Of a DNA stretch of 64,000 bases, positions 1 to 8,733 are shown one piece after another; within the stretch, counting starts at the first letter, position 1; each line of letters opens with the position of its first letter. The notes under the pieces are model-generated. The model saw nothing but the letters and a program-made list of their open reading frames with translations, was not told the origin of the DNA and did no database searches. The position numbers and the translations under genes are program-made. The stretch is from Streptomyces sp. TP-A0874 (GTDB taxonomy: Bacteria > Actinomycetota > Actinomycetes > Streptomycetales > Streptomycetaceae): assembly GCF_001748085.1 (NCBI RefSeq), contig NZ_BBZK01000008.1, forward strand, positions 124,001-188,000, written 5' to 3'.

Positions 1-36
1 GGGCACGGGAATCTGGGATGAGGGCTCGCTGCTCAT
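1..36 (-). CDS. Start of a D-alanine--D-alanine ligase-like gene (partial)
   Basis: An ATG at position 36 opens 12 codons (M S S E P S S Q I P V P) that run off the left edge. A purine-rich GGGGCGAT lies just upstream. It starts 64 bases after the gpsA stop on the same strand. In Streptomyces, ddl (D-Ala-D-Ala ligase of peptidoglycan synthesis) normally follows gpsA and begins with a similar short polar leader before the ATP-grasp core. The product call rests on this context only, because no catalytic sequence is inside the window. Confidence 0.4.
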   Translation of the reverse strand, partial: MSSEPSSQIPVP

Positions 37-100
37 ATCGCCCCGAGCGTACCGGTGCCGCTGTCGCTATGGCAGCACCGGTTCCCCGCCGCGTCGCCGC

Positions 101-1102
101 TCAGCGCCGTTCCGGCTTGGCGCTGCGGGACATAAGCTCGCGCAACGCGACCATCGGCGGTTTCCCACCGTGGACGATCTCCACCACGGTCTCGGTGATC
201 GGCATGTCGACCCGGTGGCGCCGCGCCAGATCCCGCACCGACTCACAGGACTTGACCCCCTCGGCGGTCTGCCGGGTCACCGCGATGGTCTCGGCCAGCG
301 TCATGCCGCGGCCGAGGTTGCTGCCGAAGGTGTGGTTCCGGGAGAGCGGCGAGGAGCAGGTGGCGACCAGGTCGCCCATGCCCGCCAGTCCGGCGAAGGT
401 GTACGCGTCCGCCCCCATCGCCAGGCCCAGCCGCGTCGTCTCGGCGAGCCCCCGGGTGATGAGGGAGGCCTTGGCGTTGTCGCCGAGCCCCATGCCGTCG
501 GCGATGCCGACCGCCAGCGCGATGACGTTCTTGACCGCTCCGCCCAGCTCGCAGCCGACCACGTCGGTGTTGGTGTACGGGCGGAAGTACGGGGTGTGGC
601 AGGCGGCCTGGAGCCGCCTGGCGACCGACTCGTCGGCACAGGCCGCGACGGCGGCCGCGGGCTGTCGTGCCGCGATCTCCCGGGCCAGGTTGGGCCCGGT
701 GAGCACCGCGATCCGTTCCCTGGGGGCCGCCGCGGCCTCGGCGATGACCTCGCTCATCCGCTGTGCGGTGCCGAGTTCGACGCCCTTCATCAGGCTGACC
801 AGCACGGTGTCGGCGGGCAGCAGCGGCGCCCAGCGCTCCAGGTTGCCGCGGAGGGTCTGGGACGGTACGGCGAGCACCGTGAAGTCGGCGTCCTGGGCGG
901 CCTCGGCCGGGTCGGTGGTGGCCCGTACGGAGGCGGGGAGTTCCGCGTCCGGCAGGTAGTCGGGGTTCCGCCGCTCCTTGTTGACGGCGTCGGCCAGTTC
1001 CTGGCGGCGCCCCCAGAGTGTGACCTGGCAGCCCGCGTCCCCCAGCACCATGGCGAACGCCGTGCCCCAGGAACCCGTGCCATAGACGGCGCAGCGTGTC
1101 AC
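101..1102 (-). CDS. gpsA: Glycerol-3-phosphate dehydrogenase (NAD(P)+)
   Basis: GpsA reduces dihydroxyacetone phosphate to sn-glycerol-3-phosphate for phospholipid synthesis in the cytoplasm. The 333-aa product has the family's usual length. It has an N-terminal Rossmann motif (GTGSWGTAFA, residues about 8-17), the catalytic-lysine region GGAVKNVIALA (about 187-197) and the downstream GLGDNAKASLITRGLAE block. Its start codon overlaps the stop of plsC by four bases, so acyltransferase and dehydrogenase are probably translationally coupled. GpsA makes the substrate of the first acylation, and PlsC performs the second. The assignment is secure. Confidence 0.96.
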   Translation of the reverse strand: MTRCAVYGTGSWGTAFAMVLGDAGCQVTLWGRRQELADAVNKERRNPDYLPDAELPASVRATTDPAEAAQDADFTVLAVPSQTLRGNLERWAPLLPADTVLVSLMKGVELGTAQRMSEVIAEAAAAPRERIAVLTGPNLAREIAARQPAAAVAACADESVARRLQAACHTPYFRPYTNTDVVGCELGGAVKNVIALAVGIADGMGLGDNAKASLITRGLAETTRLGLAMGADAYTFAGLAGMGDLVATCSSPLSRNHTFGSNLGRGMTLAETIAVTRQTAEGVKSCESVRDLARRHRVDMPITETVVEIVHGGKPPMVALRELMSRSAKPERR

Positions 1103-1863
1103 TTGCTCTCCTCCGGCTCCCTGGGCCCAGCCCCGGACTCACGCTGTTCGACCACGACGCCTCGGCGGTCGTACAGTTCGGCGGGGGCCGGCTCCCCGCG
1201 CACCTCGGCGAGGAGTTCGGTGATCGCCTCCATGATGACCTGGGTCGCCGCGCGCAACACCTCGACGGTCGGCTCGCGGTCGTAGAACTCCGACAGGTCG
1301 ACCGGCGGTCCGGCCTTGACCTTCAGCGTCTTCCGCGGGAAGAGCCGGAGCCTCCGCTCCTTGGCGTACGGCGGCACCGCCTCGTTCGCACCCCACTGGG
1401 CCACGGGGATCACCGGCGCCTTCGTCAGCAGCGCCACCCGGGCGGCTCCGGTCTTGCCCTGCATCGGCCAGTGGTCCGGGTCCCGGGTGAGGGTTCCCTC
1501 CGGGTAGAAGGCGACGCACTCCCCGCGGTCGATCGCGTCGACCGCGGACCGGAAAGCGTTCGCCGCGTCACTGGACTCCCGATAGACCGGAATCTGACCG
1601 GTGCGGCGGAGCAGCATTCCGACAATGGGCGTCTTGAACAGAGGAGCTTTGGCCAGGAATCTCGGCACCCGTCCGGTGTTGTACTGGAAATGCGCATAGG
1701 AGAGCGGATCGAGTGCCGAGTTGTGATTGACCGCCGTGATGAAACCACCCTCGGTAGGGATGTTCTCCATACCGCGCCAGTCCCGGCTGAACAGCGCCAG
1801 CAGCGGGGGTTTCGCGATCGCCGCCACCAAGCGGTACCAGAAGCCGATTCTACGGCGGGACAC
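1099..1863 (-). CDS. plsC: 1-acyl-sn-glycerol-3-phosphate acyltransferase
   Basis: This 254-aa membrane-associated enzyme acylates lysophosphatidic acid to phosphatidic acid. The PlsC/LPLAT signature is clear: the HX4D motif as NHNSALDPLS near residue 45, a hydrophobic stretch after it, and the FYPEGTLTRD block near residue 115. It begins with GTG and overlaps gpsA by four bases. Streptomyces carry several PlsC paralogues, so which acyl donor and step this copy serves in vivo cannot be read from sequence. Position upstream of gpsA supports general phospholipid synthesis. Confidence 0.92.
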   Translation of the reverse strand: MSRRRIGFWYRLVAAIAKPPLLALFSRDWRGMENIPTEGGFITAVNHNSALDPLSYAHFQYNTGRVPRFLAKAPLFKTPIVGMLLRRTGQIPVYRESSDAANAFRSAVDAIDRGECVAFYPEGTLTRDPDHWPMQGKTGAARVALLTKAPVIPVAQWGANEAVPPYAKERRLRLFPRKTLKVKAGPPVDLSEFYDREPTVEVLRAATQVIMEAITELLAEVRGEPAPAELYDRRGVVVEQRESGAGPREPEESK

Positions 1864-2172
1864 TAGGACACCCTCCTCCTGGGACCTGCTGAGCTGCGGG
1901 CTGGCAGCCGCATCAGTCTCGCCTCAGGGCCCCGGTCTGTCGAGAACACCGTAACCCCGAGCTTTCCTCGGCGGTCACGGGCGGAGGAAGTGAAGAGTGC
2001 CACCGTACGCCTCCCTCACGGGGCGGTGCGGGCGGCAGCAGCCGTCCCGGAAGCGGGGTGCGGGCCGTGGCGGGTTCGTCCCTCCCCCGCCCGGTTCCCG
2101 CTGAGGGATGCCACCGGCGATCCCGGGCGGGTGCGGAGCGTCCGGGAGGCGCGGCTGGGAGAGGATGACGAG

Positions 2173-2805
2173 GTGATCTGGTCGCTGGTGGTGCCACTGA
2201 AACCGCTGTCCCGGGCCAAGAGCCGACTGGCCACCGGGGTCGGGGGCGCGTTGCGGGCCGGTCTCGCGCTGGCGTTCGCCCAGGACACGGTGACCGCCGC
2301 GGTGCGCTGCCCGGCCGTCCGGGAGGTGCTCGTCGTCACCGACGACCCACTGGCGCGGGCGGAGCTGTCGGCGCTGGGTGCCCGGGTCGTCGCCGATCCC
2401 CCGGGCACCGGGCTCAACGGCGCGCTGGAGCACGGGGCCCGGTGCGCCAGGGAGGCCGGACCGAACACGCCGGTGGCGGCGCTGAACGCGGACCTCCCGG
2501 CGCTGCGCCCCACCGAGTTGGGGCGGGTTCTCTCGACCGCCGCACGCTTCCCGCGGGCCTTCCTGGCGGACGCGGACGGTCTGGGCACGACCCTTCTCAG
2601 CGCGGCGCCGGGCAGGGAGCTCGGAGCCGCGTTCGGCGGCGCCTCCCGCGCCCGCCACCTGGCCTCCGGGGCGGTCGAGATCCTCCTGACCGGGGTCGAT
2701 TCGGTAAGGCGGGACGTGGACACCGGGGAGGACCTGCGCGCCGCCCTCGCGCTGGGCGTCGGTCCCCGGACCGCGGCACTGGCCTCCGGGACGCTGATTC
2801 CATGA
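2173..2805 (+). CDS. cofC: 2-phospho-L-lactate guanylyltransferase (coenzyme F420)
   Basis: CofC/FbiD activates phospholactate (or phosphoenolpyruvate) with GTP in coenzyme F420 biosynthesis. The reading frame is open from further upstream (1990), but family similarity begins at WSLVVPLKPLSRAKSRLA. A GTG at 2173 is preceded at 8 bases by GGGAGAGG, so I start there (210 aa, normal length). The nucleotidyltransferase core is seen as VVPLKPLSRAKSRL, NADLPAL and DADGLGTTLL. It stands alone, away from other F420 genes. It is transcribed away from plsC and followed closely by a small conserved gene. Confidence 0.9.
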   Translation: MIWSLVVPLKPLSRAKSRLATGVGGALRAGLALAFAQDTVTAAVRCPAVREVLVVTDDPLARAELSALGARVVADPPGTGLNGALEHGARCAREAGPNTPVAALNADLPALRPTELGRVLSTAARFPRAFLADADGLGTTLLSAAPGRELGAAFGGASRARHLASGAVEILLTGVDSVRRDVDTGEDLRAALALGVGPRTAALASGTLIP

Positions 2806-2847
2806 GCGGGGCCGCCCCGGGGTCGGCCGGGAACTATCCTTTCGGCC

Positions 2848-3051
2848 ATGCAGGCCACCGCCCACACCTACGACCCCCGGACCCGCACCGGGAGCGTGCT
2901 GCTCGACGACGGCACGCCGCTGGACTTCGACCGCGCCGCGTTCGACGCCGGGGGTTTGCTGCTGCTCCGCTCGGGCCAGCGGGTGCGCGTCGAGTTCGAG
3001 GGGGAGGGCTCCGGTCGCAGAATCCGCCTGGTGACGCTCCAGACCTTCTGA
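2848..3051 (+). CDS. Small conserved protein, cold-shock-like fold
   Basis: This 67-aa protein lies 42 bases after cofC on the same strand. The pattern of short beta-strand segments (TGSVLLDDGTPLDF, LLLLRSGQRVRVEFEGEG, IRLVTLQTF) resembles the small OB/cold-shock-like proteins common in actinomycetes, but the RNP motifs of true CspA proteins are not obvious. It has no cysteines, no signal peptide and no membrane segment. Co-transcription with cofC is plausible, but a functional link is not established. Confidence 0.72.
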   Translation: MQATAHTYDPRTRTGSVLLDDGTPLDFDRAAFDAGGLLLLRSGQRVRVEFEGEGSGRRIRLVTLQTF

Positions 3052-3156
3052 TCGGCCACTGAGCGCGGATCCGCGGCCGGACGCCGACCGCCGGCGCGGA
3101 ACAGACCGCGGGCCGGTCTCCCGCAGGAGCCCGGCCCGGCCTGGGAGAACCGTGCT

Positions 3157-3825
3157 CTACCTCCTCCTGGCCGCCTTCTTCGCGGTGGTCTTGCGAGCAC
3201 TGCTCTTGCTGGCCGGAGCCTTCTTGGCGGTGGTCTTCCTGGCCGGAGCGGTCTTCTTGCCGGAAGTCTTCTTCGCGGAGGCCGTTTTCTTCCCGGTGGT
3301 CTTCTTGGCCGTCGAGGGCTGCCTGGCGGCGGTCTTCTTCGCCGTTGTCTTCTTGGCGGTGGTGGTCTTCTTCGCCGGCGTGGTCTTCTTCGCCGTGGCC
3401 TTCTTCGCCGCCGGCGCCCGCTTCGCCGTCCCCTTCTTGGCCGTGGCCTTCTTGGCCGCCGCCTTGGTGGTCGTGCGGCCGGCGGCACCGCCCGTGAGGC
3501 TGCCCTTGGGTGCCTTCTTCACCGAGACCTCGCCGCTCTTCGGCAGCTTCTTCGAGCCGCTGACGAGGTCCTTGAAGCCCTGTCCGGCCCGGAAACGGGG
3601 TACCGAGGTCTTCTTGACCCGGACGCGTTCCCCGGTCTGCGGGTTGCGGGCGTAGCGGGCGGGGCGGTCGACCTTCTCGAAGGAACCGAATCCGGTGACC
3701 GAGACCCGGTCACCGGCCACCACTGCGCGGACGATGGCGTCCAGTACCGCGTCGACAGCGTCGGCGGCGTTCTGCCGGCCGCCGAGCTTGTCGGCAATCG
3801 CTTCTACGAGCTGCGCCTTGTTCAC
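3157..3825 (-). CDS. hupS: HU-family nucleoid protein with histone H1-like tail (HupS)
   Basis: This 222-aa DNA-binding protein has two parts. Residues 1 to about 95 are a standard HU fold (MNKAQLVEAIADKLGG, the GFGSFEKVDR strand and the ARNPQTGERVRVKKT arm). From about 105 to the end is a low-complexity tail built from repeats of AKKTT, AKKA and GKKT, ending in AARRR. This architecture is that of Streptomyces HupS, a sporulation-linked nucleoid compaction protein. The start is a GTG preceded by GGGGAAGA. The upstream region is unusually AT-rich for this genome and likely carries its promoter. The complementary strand of the tail reads as a false hydrophobic protein. Confidence 0.95.
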   Translation of the reverse strand: MNKAQLVEAIADKLGGRQNAADAVDAVLDAIVRAVVAGDRVSVTGFGSFEKVDRPARYARNPQTGERVRVKKTSVPRFRAGQGFKDLVSGSKKLPKSGEVSVKKAPKGSLTGGAAGRTTTKAAAKKATAKKGTAKRAPAAKKATAKKTTPAKKTTTAKKTTAKKTAARQPSTAKKTTGKKTASAKKTSGKKTAPARKTTAKKAPASKSSARKTTAKKAARRR

Positions 3826-3975
3826 GTCTTCCCCTTCGGAGACATTGCCAGAACGAATGAGTTCAAGCTTTTTCGCACGTTAGGCAGATATATACCGCAA
3901 ATCAAACACGAAACGGTCTAATCACCCTTGTGCCGCAACGAACTGGACCGCTGTGGAGATCTGTCGGCCGGGGAA

Positions 3976-4185
3976 TCAGTAGTCGTCGAGATCCTTCATG
4001 AAGCGGTCCAGACGCCTGGCCGCCGCGGCCAGATCATGTTTTGCCGCAGCCGTGATGACCAGCAGCTTCCTGGAGAGCGCCATCCGTACGTGCTCCGGGA
4101 CTTGCAGCGACCGCACCCTGGTGTGCGCCTCCTTGAGCCGGTCCGCGACGAGCCCGTAGAGCTCGAGTTGACGATCGCCTCCCAT
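3976..4185 (-). CDS. Conserved small helical protein of unknown function
   Basis: I place the start at the ATG at 4185, giving 69 aa; a longer reading in this frame would run back into leuD. The protein is predicted mostly alpha-helical and is rich in charged residues and alanine (LYGLVADRLKEAHTRV, KLLVITAAAKHDLAAAARRLDRFMKDLDDY). It has no recognisable catalytic motif. It lies between leuD and hupS on the same strand, downstream of a strong terminator-like hairpin (4265-4295), so it may have its own promoter. The reading frame has strong actinomycete codon bias, which supports a real gene. The function is unknown. Confidence 0.65.
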   Translation of the reverse strand: MGGDRQLELYGLVADRLKEAHTRVRSLQVPEHVRMALSRKLLVITAAAKHDLAAAARRLDRFMKDLDDY

Positions 4186-4264
4186 GCGGCGATTGTGCCA
4201 TCTGGCCTGAGTTGTCGCCCGGCGGTGTGCCAACTCGCCCCCTTCCAGGGGCAACCGCAAACGA

Positions 4265-4295
4265 CTGTGCCCCCTGACCGAGGCAGGGGGCACAG
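4265..4295 (-). terminator. Intrinsic terminator downstream of leuCD
   Basis: Arms CTGTGCCCCCTG (4265-4276) and CAGGGGGCACAG (4284-4295) form a perfect 12-bp stem with a 7-base loop, 36 bases beyond the leuD stop. There is no long U tract, as is usual for Streptomyces terminators. Confidence 0.75.
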
Positions 4296-4331
4296 GGCGG
4301 AACTGTCCGACCAGGGGGTTCGGAACTCGAC

Positions 4332-4925
4332 TCAGACCGGGGCGGTGCTCGGCTTGTGGGCCGGCCGGTTCGCCTCGTAGGCCTTGATCTCGTCCTCGTA
4401 CTTCAGGGTCAGGCTGATGTCGTCCAACCCTTCCAGCAGCCGCCAGCGGGCGTTCTCGTCGAGGTCGAACCCGGCGACCAGGCCGTCGGTCCGCACCTCC
4501 CGCGCCACCAGGTCGACGGTGACCTCCACGGCCGGGTCGGCCTCGGTCAGCTCCCACAGCCGTTCCACCGTCTCCTGCGGGAGCACCACCGTGAGCAGGC
4601 CGTTCTTCAGCGAGTTGCCTCGGAAGATGTCGGCGAAGCGCGAGGAGATCACCGTTCTGAAGCCGTAGTTCTGCAGCGCCCAGACCGCGTGCTCCCGGGA
4701 GGAGCCGGTGCCGAAGTCCGGTCCGGCGACGAGCACGCTCGCTCCCTGCCGCTCGGGCTGGTTCAACACGAACCCGGGGTCCTTGCGCCAGGCCTCGAAG
4801 AGCCCGTCCTCGAAGCCGTCCCGGGTCACCTTCTTCAGCCAGTGCGCCGGGATGATCTGGTCGGTGTCGACGTTGCTGCGGCGCAGCGGCGCGACCCGGC
4901 CGGTGTGCGTGGTGAAAGCTTCCAT
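4332..4925 (-). CDS. leuD: 3-isopropylmalate dehydratase small subunit
   Basis: LeuD is the swivel subunit of isopropylmalate isomerase and acts with LeuC in leucine biosynthesis. The product is 197 aa from ATG 4925, matching the family. Signatures are [17 protein letters not shown] near residue 15 and [18 protein letters not shown] near residue 66. It follows leuC with a 5-base gap, so the two subunits are co-translated. The frame is open upstream of 4925 but that part overlaps leuC and has no family similarity. A strong hairpin follows the stop. Confidence 0.96.
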   Translation of the reverse strand: MEAFTTHTGRVAPLRRSNVDTDQIIPAHWLKKVTRDGFEDGLFEAWRKDPGFVLNQPERQGASVLVAGPDFGTGSSREHAVWALQNYGFRTVISSRFADIFRGNSLKNGLLTVVLPQETVERLWELTEADPAVEVTVDLVAREVRTDGLVAGFDLDENARWRLLEGLDDISLTLKYEDEIKAYEANRPAHKPSTAPV

Positions 4926-4930
4926 GGTTC

Positions 4931-6355
4931 TCAGGCCTCCACGAGGGTCGGGACGTCGGAGAGATCGGCGGGTGAGGCGAGCCGGCCCAGTACCGCGGTG
5001 GCCGCCGCGACCTGCGGGGAGACCAGGTGGGTACGGCCGCCCTTGCCCTGCCGGCCCTCGAAGTTGCGGTTTGAGGTGGACGCGGCCCGCTCGCCCGGTC
5101 GGAGCTGGTCCGGGTTCATACCGAGGCACATCGAGCAGCCGGCGTGCCGCCATTCCGCACCAGCGGCGGTGAACACCTTGTCCAGGCCCTCCTCGACGGC
5201 CTGCAGCGAGACCCGTACCGAGCCGGGTACGACCAGCATCCGGACACCGTCGGCGACGGTGTGCCCGTCCAGCACCCGGGCCGCGGCGCGGAGGTCCTCG
5301 ATCCGGCCGTTGGTGCAGGAACCGAGGAAGACGGTGTCGACGGGGACCTCCCGCAGCCGCTGCCCCGGGGTGAGTCCCATGTACTCCAGCGCCTTCTCCG
5401 CGGCGAGCTTCGCGGCCGGGTCCTCGAAGGAGGCCGGGTCGGGGACCGAGGCCGAGAGCGGAGCCCCCTGCCCCGGGTTGGTGCCCCAGGTGACGAAGGG
5501 CGCCAGCTCGGCGGCGTCGATGACCACCTCGTGGTCGAAGACCGCGTCGTCGTCGGTGCTCAGGGTCCGCCAGTACTCGACGGCGGCATCCCAGTCGGCG
5601 CCCTTCGGGGCGTGCGGGCGGCCCTTGAGGTACTCGAAGGTCGTCTCGTCCGGAGCGATCATGCCGGCCCGGGCACCCGCCTCGATGGACATGTTGCAGA
5701 CGGTCATCCGCGACTCCATCGAGAGCTTCTCGATCGCCGGGCCGCGGTACTCGATCACATAGCCCTGGCCGCCCCCCGTGCCGATGCGGGCGATGACCGC
5801 CAGGATCAGGTCCTTCGCGGTGACGTCCTCCGGGAGTTCGCCCTCGACCGTGACCGCCATGGTCCGGAACGGGGCGAGCGGCAGCGTCTGGGTGGCGAGC
5901 ACGTGCTCCACCTGGCTGGTGCCGATGCCGAAGGCCAACGCTCCGAACGCGCCGTGGGTGGAGGTGTGGCTGTCTCCGCAGACCACGGTCGTGCCGGGCT
6001 GGGTCAGTCCCAGCTGCGGTCCCACCACGTGGACGACGCCCTGCTCGACGTCACCGAGCGGGTGGAGCCGGACACCGAAGTCGGCGCAGTTCTTGCGCAG
6101 CGTCTCCAGTTGGGCGCGGGAGACCGGGTCGGCGATCGGCTTGTCGATGTCGAGGGTCGGGGTGTTGTGGTCCTCGGTGGCGATGGTGAGGTCCAGGCGC
6201 CGCACCCGCCGGCCGTCGCGGCGGAGGCCGTCGAACGCCTGGGGGCTGGTCACCTCGTGCAGCAGGTGCAGGTCGATGAAGAGGAGGTCGGGCTCGCCTT
6301 CCGCGCGCCGGACGACATGGTCGTCCCATACCTTCTCCGCGAGTGTCCGTCCCAT
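4931..6355 (-). CDS. leuC: 3-isopropylmalate dehydratase large subunit
   Basis: LeuC is the iron-sulfur subunit that isomerises 2- to 3-isopropylmalate. It has 474 aa from ATG 6355, chosen because GGAGGGA stands 6 bases upstream; an earlier in-frame start at 6379 lacks this. The three [4Fe-4S] cysteines are visible in [15 protein letters not shown] (about 346) and [12 protein letters not shown] (about 406-412). The aconitase signature [15 protein letters not shown] lies near residue 125. It is divergent from ndgR across a 200-base region containing a palindrome, so it is probably regulated by NdgR. Confidence 0.96.
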   Translation of the reverse strand: MGRTLAEKVWDDHVVRRAEGEPDLLFIDLHLLHEVTSPQAFDGLRRDGRRVRRLDLTIATEDHNTPTLDIDKPIADPVSRAQLETLRKNCADFGVRLHPLGDVEQGVVHVVGPQLGLTQPGTTVVCGDSHTSTHGAFGALAFGIGTSQVEHVLATQTLPLAPFRTMAVTVEGELPEDVTAKDLILAVIARIGTGGGQGYVIEYRGPAIEKLSMESRMTVCNMSIEAGARAGMIAPDETTFEYLKGRPHAPKGADWDAAVEYWRTLSTDDDAVFDHEVVIDAAELAPFVTWGTNPGQGAPLSASVPDPASFEDPAAKLAAEKALEYMGLTPGQRLREVPVDTVFLGSCTNGRIEDLRAAARVLDGHTVADGVRMLVVPGSVRVSLQAVEEGLDKVFTAAGAEWRHAGCSMCLGMNPDQLRPGERAASTSNRNFEGRQGKGGRTHLVSPQVAAATAVLGRLASPADLSDVPTLVEA

Positions 6356-6523
6356 CGCTTTCCCTCCGGTCGGCGGCATTGCCGGCCATGCTCGACAGTG
6401 TCTGTCCGTTGTCCTGGTCCCGGGCGGTCGTCCCGTTCCCCGCGGGCCGGTGCGGCCGCGTCGGCCGCTGAATCCGCGGTGCCGTCCTGACAGGTTGGCG
6501 GCTTTCCGGGAAAATTGAACTTG

Positions 6524-6542
6524 CGTTTCACACTGTGAGACG
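6524..6542. promoter_or_regulatory. Probable NdgR operator between leuC and ndgR
   Basis: CGTTTCACA and TGTGAGACG flank a central C. This is a 19-bp inverted repeat with one mismatch in nine pairs, centred 23 bases before the ndgR start. IclR-type regulators of leucine genes in actinomycetes bind such sites upstream of leuCD. Assignment to NdgR is inferred from position and symmetry. Confidence 0.6.
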
Positions 6543-6555
6543 CGAGTATCGTTGC

Positions 6556-7272
6556 ATGGACAACTCTAGCGGCGTCGGCGTTCTCGACAAAGCGGCTCTG
6601 GTTCTGAGCGCTCTGGAGTCCGGTCCGGCCACCCTCGCCGGACTGGTCGCCTCGACCGGTCTGGCCCGGCCCACGGCCCACCGGCTCGCAGTGGCGCTGG
6701 AACACCACAGGATGGTGGCGAGGGACATGCAGGGCCGGTTCATATTGGGGCCACGGCTCTCCGAGCTGGCCGCGGCGGCCGGGGAGGACCGGCTGCTGGC
6801 GACGGCCGGACCGGTGCTCACCCACCTACGCGATGTGACCGGCGAGAGCGCCCAGCTCTACCGGCGTCAGGGGGAGATGCGGATCTGCGTGGCCGCCGCC
6901 GAACGGCTTTCCGGCCTGCGGGACACCGTGCCGGTCGGCTCCACCCTGCCGATGAAGGCGGGTTCGGCCGCGCAGGTGCTGATGGCCTGGGAGGAGCCGG
7001 AACGGCTGCACCGGGGACTGCAGGGCGCACGTTTCACCGCCACCGCCCTCTCCGGGGTCCGGCGCCGGGGCTGGGCGCAGTCGGTCGGCGAACGGGAGCC
7101 GGGGGTCGCCTCGGTCTCCGCCCCGGTCCGGGGCCCCTCCAACCGCGTGGTGGCGGCCGTCTCGGTATCCGGACCGATCGAGCGGCTGACGAGGCACCCC
7201 GGCCGAATGCACGCCCAGGCGGTCATCGACGCGGCGGGCCGGCTCACCGAGGCGCTTCGCCGTGCCGGCTGA
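6556..7272 (+). CDS. ndgR: IclR-family regulator NdgR of leucine and nitrogen genes
   Basis: The 238-aa product starts at ATG 6556. Residues 5-60 form a winged helix-turn-helix ([36 protein letters not shown]). Residues about 75-235 form the IclR ligand-binding domain ([30 protein letters not shown]). Divergence from leuCD is the conserved Streptomyces arrangement of NdgR, which controls leuCD and amino-acid-dependent development. The palindrome at 6524-6542 overlaps the likely promoter of both genes, so autoregulation is probable. The frame is open for seven codons upstream, but these lie in the palindrome. Confidence 0.93.
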   Translation: MDNSSGVGVLDKAALVLSALESGPATLAGLVASTGLARPTAHRLAVALEHHRMVARDMQGRFILGPRLSELAAAAGEDRLLATAGPVLTHLRDVTGESAQLYRRQGEMRICVAAAERLSGLRDTVPVGSTLPMKAGSAAQVLMAWEEPERLHRGLQGARFTATALSGVRRRGWAQSVGEREPGVASVSAPVRGPSNRVVAAVSVSGPIERLTRHPGRMHAQAVIDAAGRLTEALRRAG

Positions 7273-7293
7273 CCCACCCGGCAGCGGACTCCC

Positions 7294-7773
7294 TCAGGCC
7301 CCCAACCGGTCAGCGGCCCGCACACCGTGGCCGACCGGGAGCACCCCGACCGCCTTACCCAGCCCGTGGGCGGGCATGTCGACGTAGATGCTCTCGTGGC
7401 GCCCGGCCGGGACGAGGTAGGTCTCGTGCCAGAAACCCACATGCGCTCCACCCTGCCGACGGAAGCGATTGAGCATTCCCCAGGCGGGACGGTGCAGCTT
7501 GCCCGGATCGGCGGCGTAGTCCAGCAGCTTCTCCTTCGACTCCCAGTACTGGACGACGTAGATCGTCCGCGGCGAGCCGATCAGCAGTTGGTAGCCCAGG
7601 AGACCGCTGTCCTCGTCCCGGGACAGCTCCTTCAGCATCGGCGGCATCGCCCTCAGCACCGGCAGCCAGCGGTGCACCGCCCAGAAGCGGTTGATCCGCA
7701 TCCCGACCAGGAAGACCACCACCTCCCCCGCTGCGGCTGCGGTGGTACGACCCGGTATCGGCTTGGCAGACAT
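7294..7773 (-). CDS. DUF4188 family protein (monooxygenase-like)
   Basis: This 159-aa protein has the DUF4188 pattern: FLVGMRINRFWAVHRW, LGYQLLIGSPRTIYVVQYWES, HRPAWGMLNRF, VGFWHETYLVP and ESIYVDMPAHGLGKA. The fold is a dimeric alpha+beta barrel related to antibiotic-monooxygenase and phenylacetaldoxime-dehydratase-like proteins. No cofactor-binding residue is certain. It is convergent with ndgR (21-base gap) and divergent from a MerR-family gene, with a perfect palindrome between them, so it is the likely regulatory target. The substrate is unknown. Confidence 0.8.
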   Translation of the reverse strand: MSAKPIPGRTTAAAAGEVVVFLVGMRINRFWAVHRWLPVLRAMPPMLKELSRDEDSGLLGYQLLIGSPRTIYVVQYWESKEKLLDYAADPGKLHRPAWGMLNRFRRQGGAHVGFWHETYLVPAGRHESIYVDMPAHGLGKAVGVLPVGHGVRAADRLGA

Positions 7774-7886
7774 GGCAGCTCCCCTGTGAAGACGTGATTC
7801 GGCGATCGCCGGCGCCCTGGTACGGCAGTTGACCGCCCATGCCCGGCAGTCCGGCGCGGTCCGAGCCGAGCAAGATTAGATAGCTC

Positions 7887-7908
7887 CACTATCCATGATT
7901 GGATAGTG
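7887..7908. promoter_or_regulatory. Operator of the MerR/DUF4188 divergent pair
   Basis: The arms CACTATCCA (7887-7895) and TGGATAGTG (7900-7908) form a perfect 9-bp inverted repeat around TGAT, giving 22 bp in total. It lies 27 bases before the merR-type start and in the presumed promoter of the DUF4188 gene. The dyad size is typical of MerR-family sites. The link to the adjacent regulator is inferred. Confidence 0.7.
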
Positions 7909-7935
7909 CCACTTTCCAACAAGGGAGGCAAGCCC

Positions 7936-8583
7936 ATGCGCCTGGCCGAGCTGAGCGAGCGGAGCGGCGTCTCGACAGCGACGATCAAGTACTACCTGCG
8001 TGAAGGGCTGTTGACGCCGGGCCGCAGGGTCAGCGCCACCCAAGCGGAATACGACGATGAACACCTCCGCCGGCTGCGTCTGGTGCGGGCGTTGATCCTG
8101 GTCGGGCGGGTGCCGGTAGCGCGCGCCCGGGAGGTGCTCGCGGCGGTGGACGACGAGTCGACCGGCCTGACGGGCCGGCTCGGGGCCGCGTTCTCGGCAC
8201 TTCCCCGGGGAGGGCACGAGGCCGGGCAGGACGACCCGGCGACCGTCGACGCGGCCCGGGAAGTGGAACAACTGCTGGAACGCCTCGGCTGGCGGGGCGC
8301 CCGGGAGATCGACAACCGCTCCCCCGAGCACCATTCCCTGGTGGCCTCGGTCGCCACCCTGATCCGCCTGGGCTACGCCTGCGACGCGGATCTCCTGCTG
8401 CCGTACGCCGAGCAGGCCGAGCGCCTGGCCGCACTCGACTTCGAGGCCCTGGAGGGATACCCGACGGCGGTGGAGAAGATCGAAGCCGCGGTGGTCTACA
8501 CCGTCCTGCTGGAACCGGTGCTGTTGAGCCTCAAACGCATCGCCCAGGAGAACGAGTCAGCGCGACGCTACGGAGTCGGCTGA
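7936..8583 (+). CDS. MerR-family transcriptional regulator
   Basis: The 215-aa product starts at ATG 7936 with AAGGGAGG 7 bases upstream. Residues 1-70 are a MerR winged helix (MRLAELSERSGVSTATIKYYLREGLLTPG, given here as the family signature in two parts: MRLAELSERSGVSTATIKY then YLREGLLTPG). The C-terminal region (about 75-215) is helical, has no cysteine pattern for metals and ends in a long amphipathic segment, so it probably senses an organic ligand. It is divergent from the DUF4188 gene and probably controls that gene and itself through the 7887-7908 palindrome. Confidence 0.88.
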   Translation: MRLAELSERSGVSTATIKYYLREGLLTPGRRVSATQAEYDDEHLRRLRLVRALILVGRVPVARAREVLAAVDDESTGLTGRLGAAFSALPRGGHEAGQDDPATVDAAREVEQLLERLGWRGAREIDNRSPEHHSLVASVATLIRLGYACDADLLLPYAEQAERLAALDFEALEGYPTAVEKIEAAVVYTVLLEPVLLSLKRIAQENESARRYGVG

Positions 8584-8696
8584 GCGGCCGGGCCCGGTCG
8601 GTACCGGAAGAGGCCGAGACGCAGGAGGCGCCGGGCCGAGAGCCGGCGCCATTTCACACTGGACACCGACGCAGCGGTCGAATAGGCCGGAATACG

Positions 8697-8724
8697 AAAA
8701 GAGCCCCGCGCGAGGCACGGGGCT
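8697..8724 (-). terminator. Terminator of the tRNA cluster
   Basis: AGCCCCG (8702-8708) pairs with CGGGGCT (8718-8724). On the minus strand the hairpin is followed by CTTTT, and it lies 10 bases after the last tRNA-Glu. This is a convincing rho-independent terminator. Confidence 0.8.
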
Positions 8725-8733
8725 TCCTTCTGG

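Noticed and set aside
3152..3655. Hydrophobic, membrane-protein-like plus-strand frame opposite hupS
   Set aside because: The Lys/Ala repeats of HupS read as Phe/Leu/Val/Ala on the other strand, which gives a false membrane protein.
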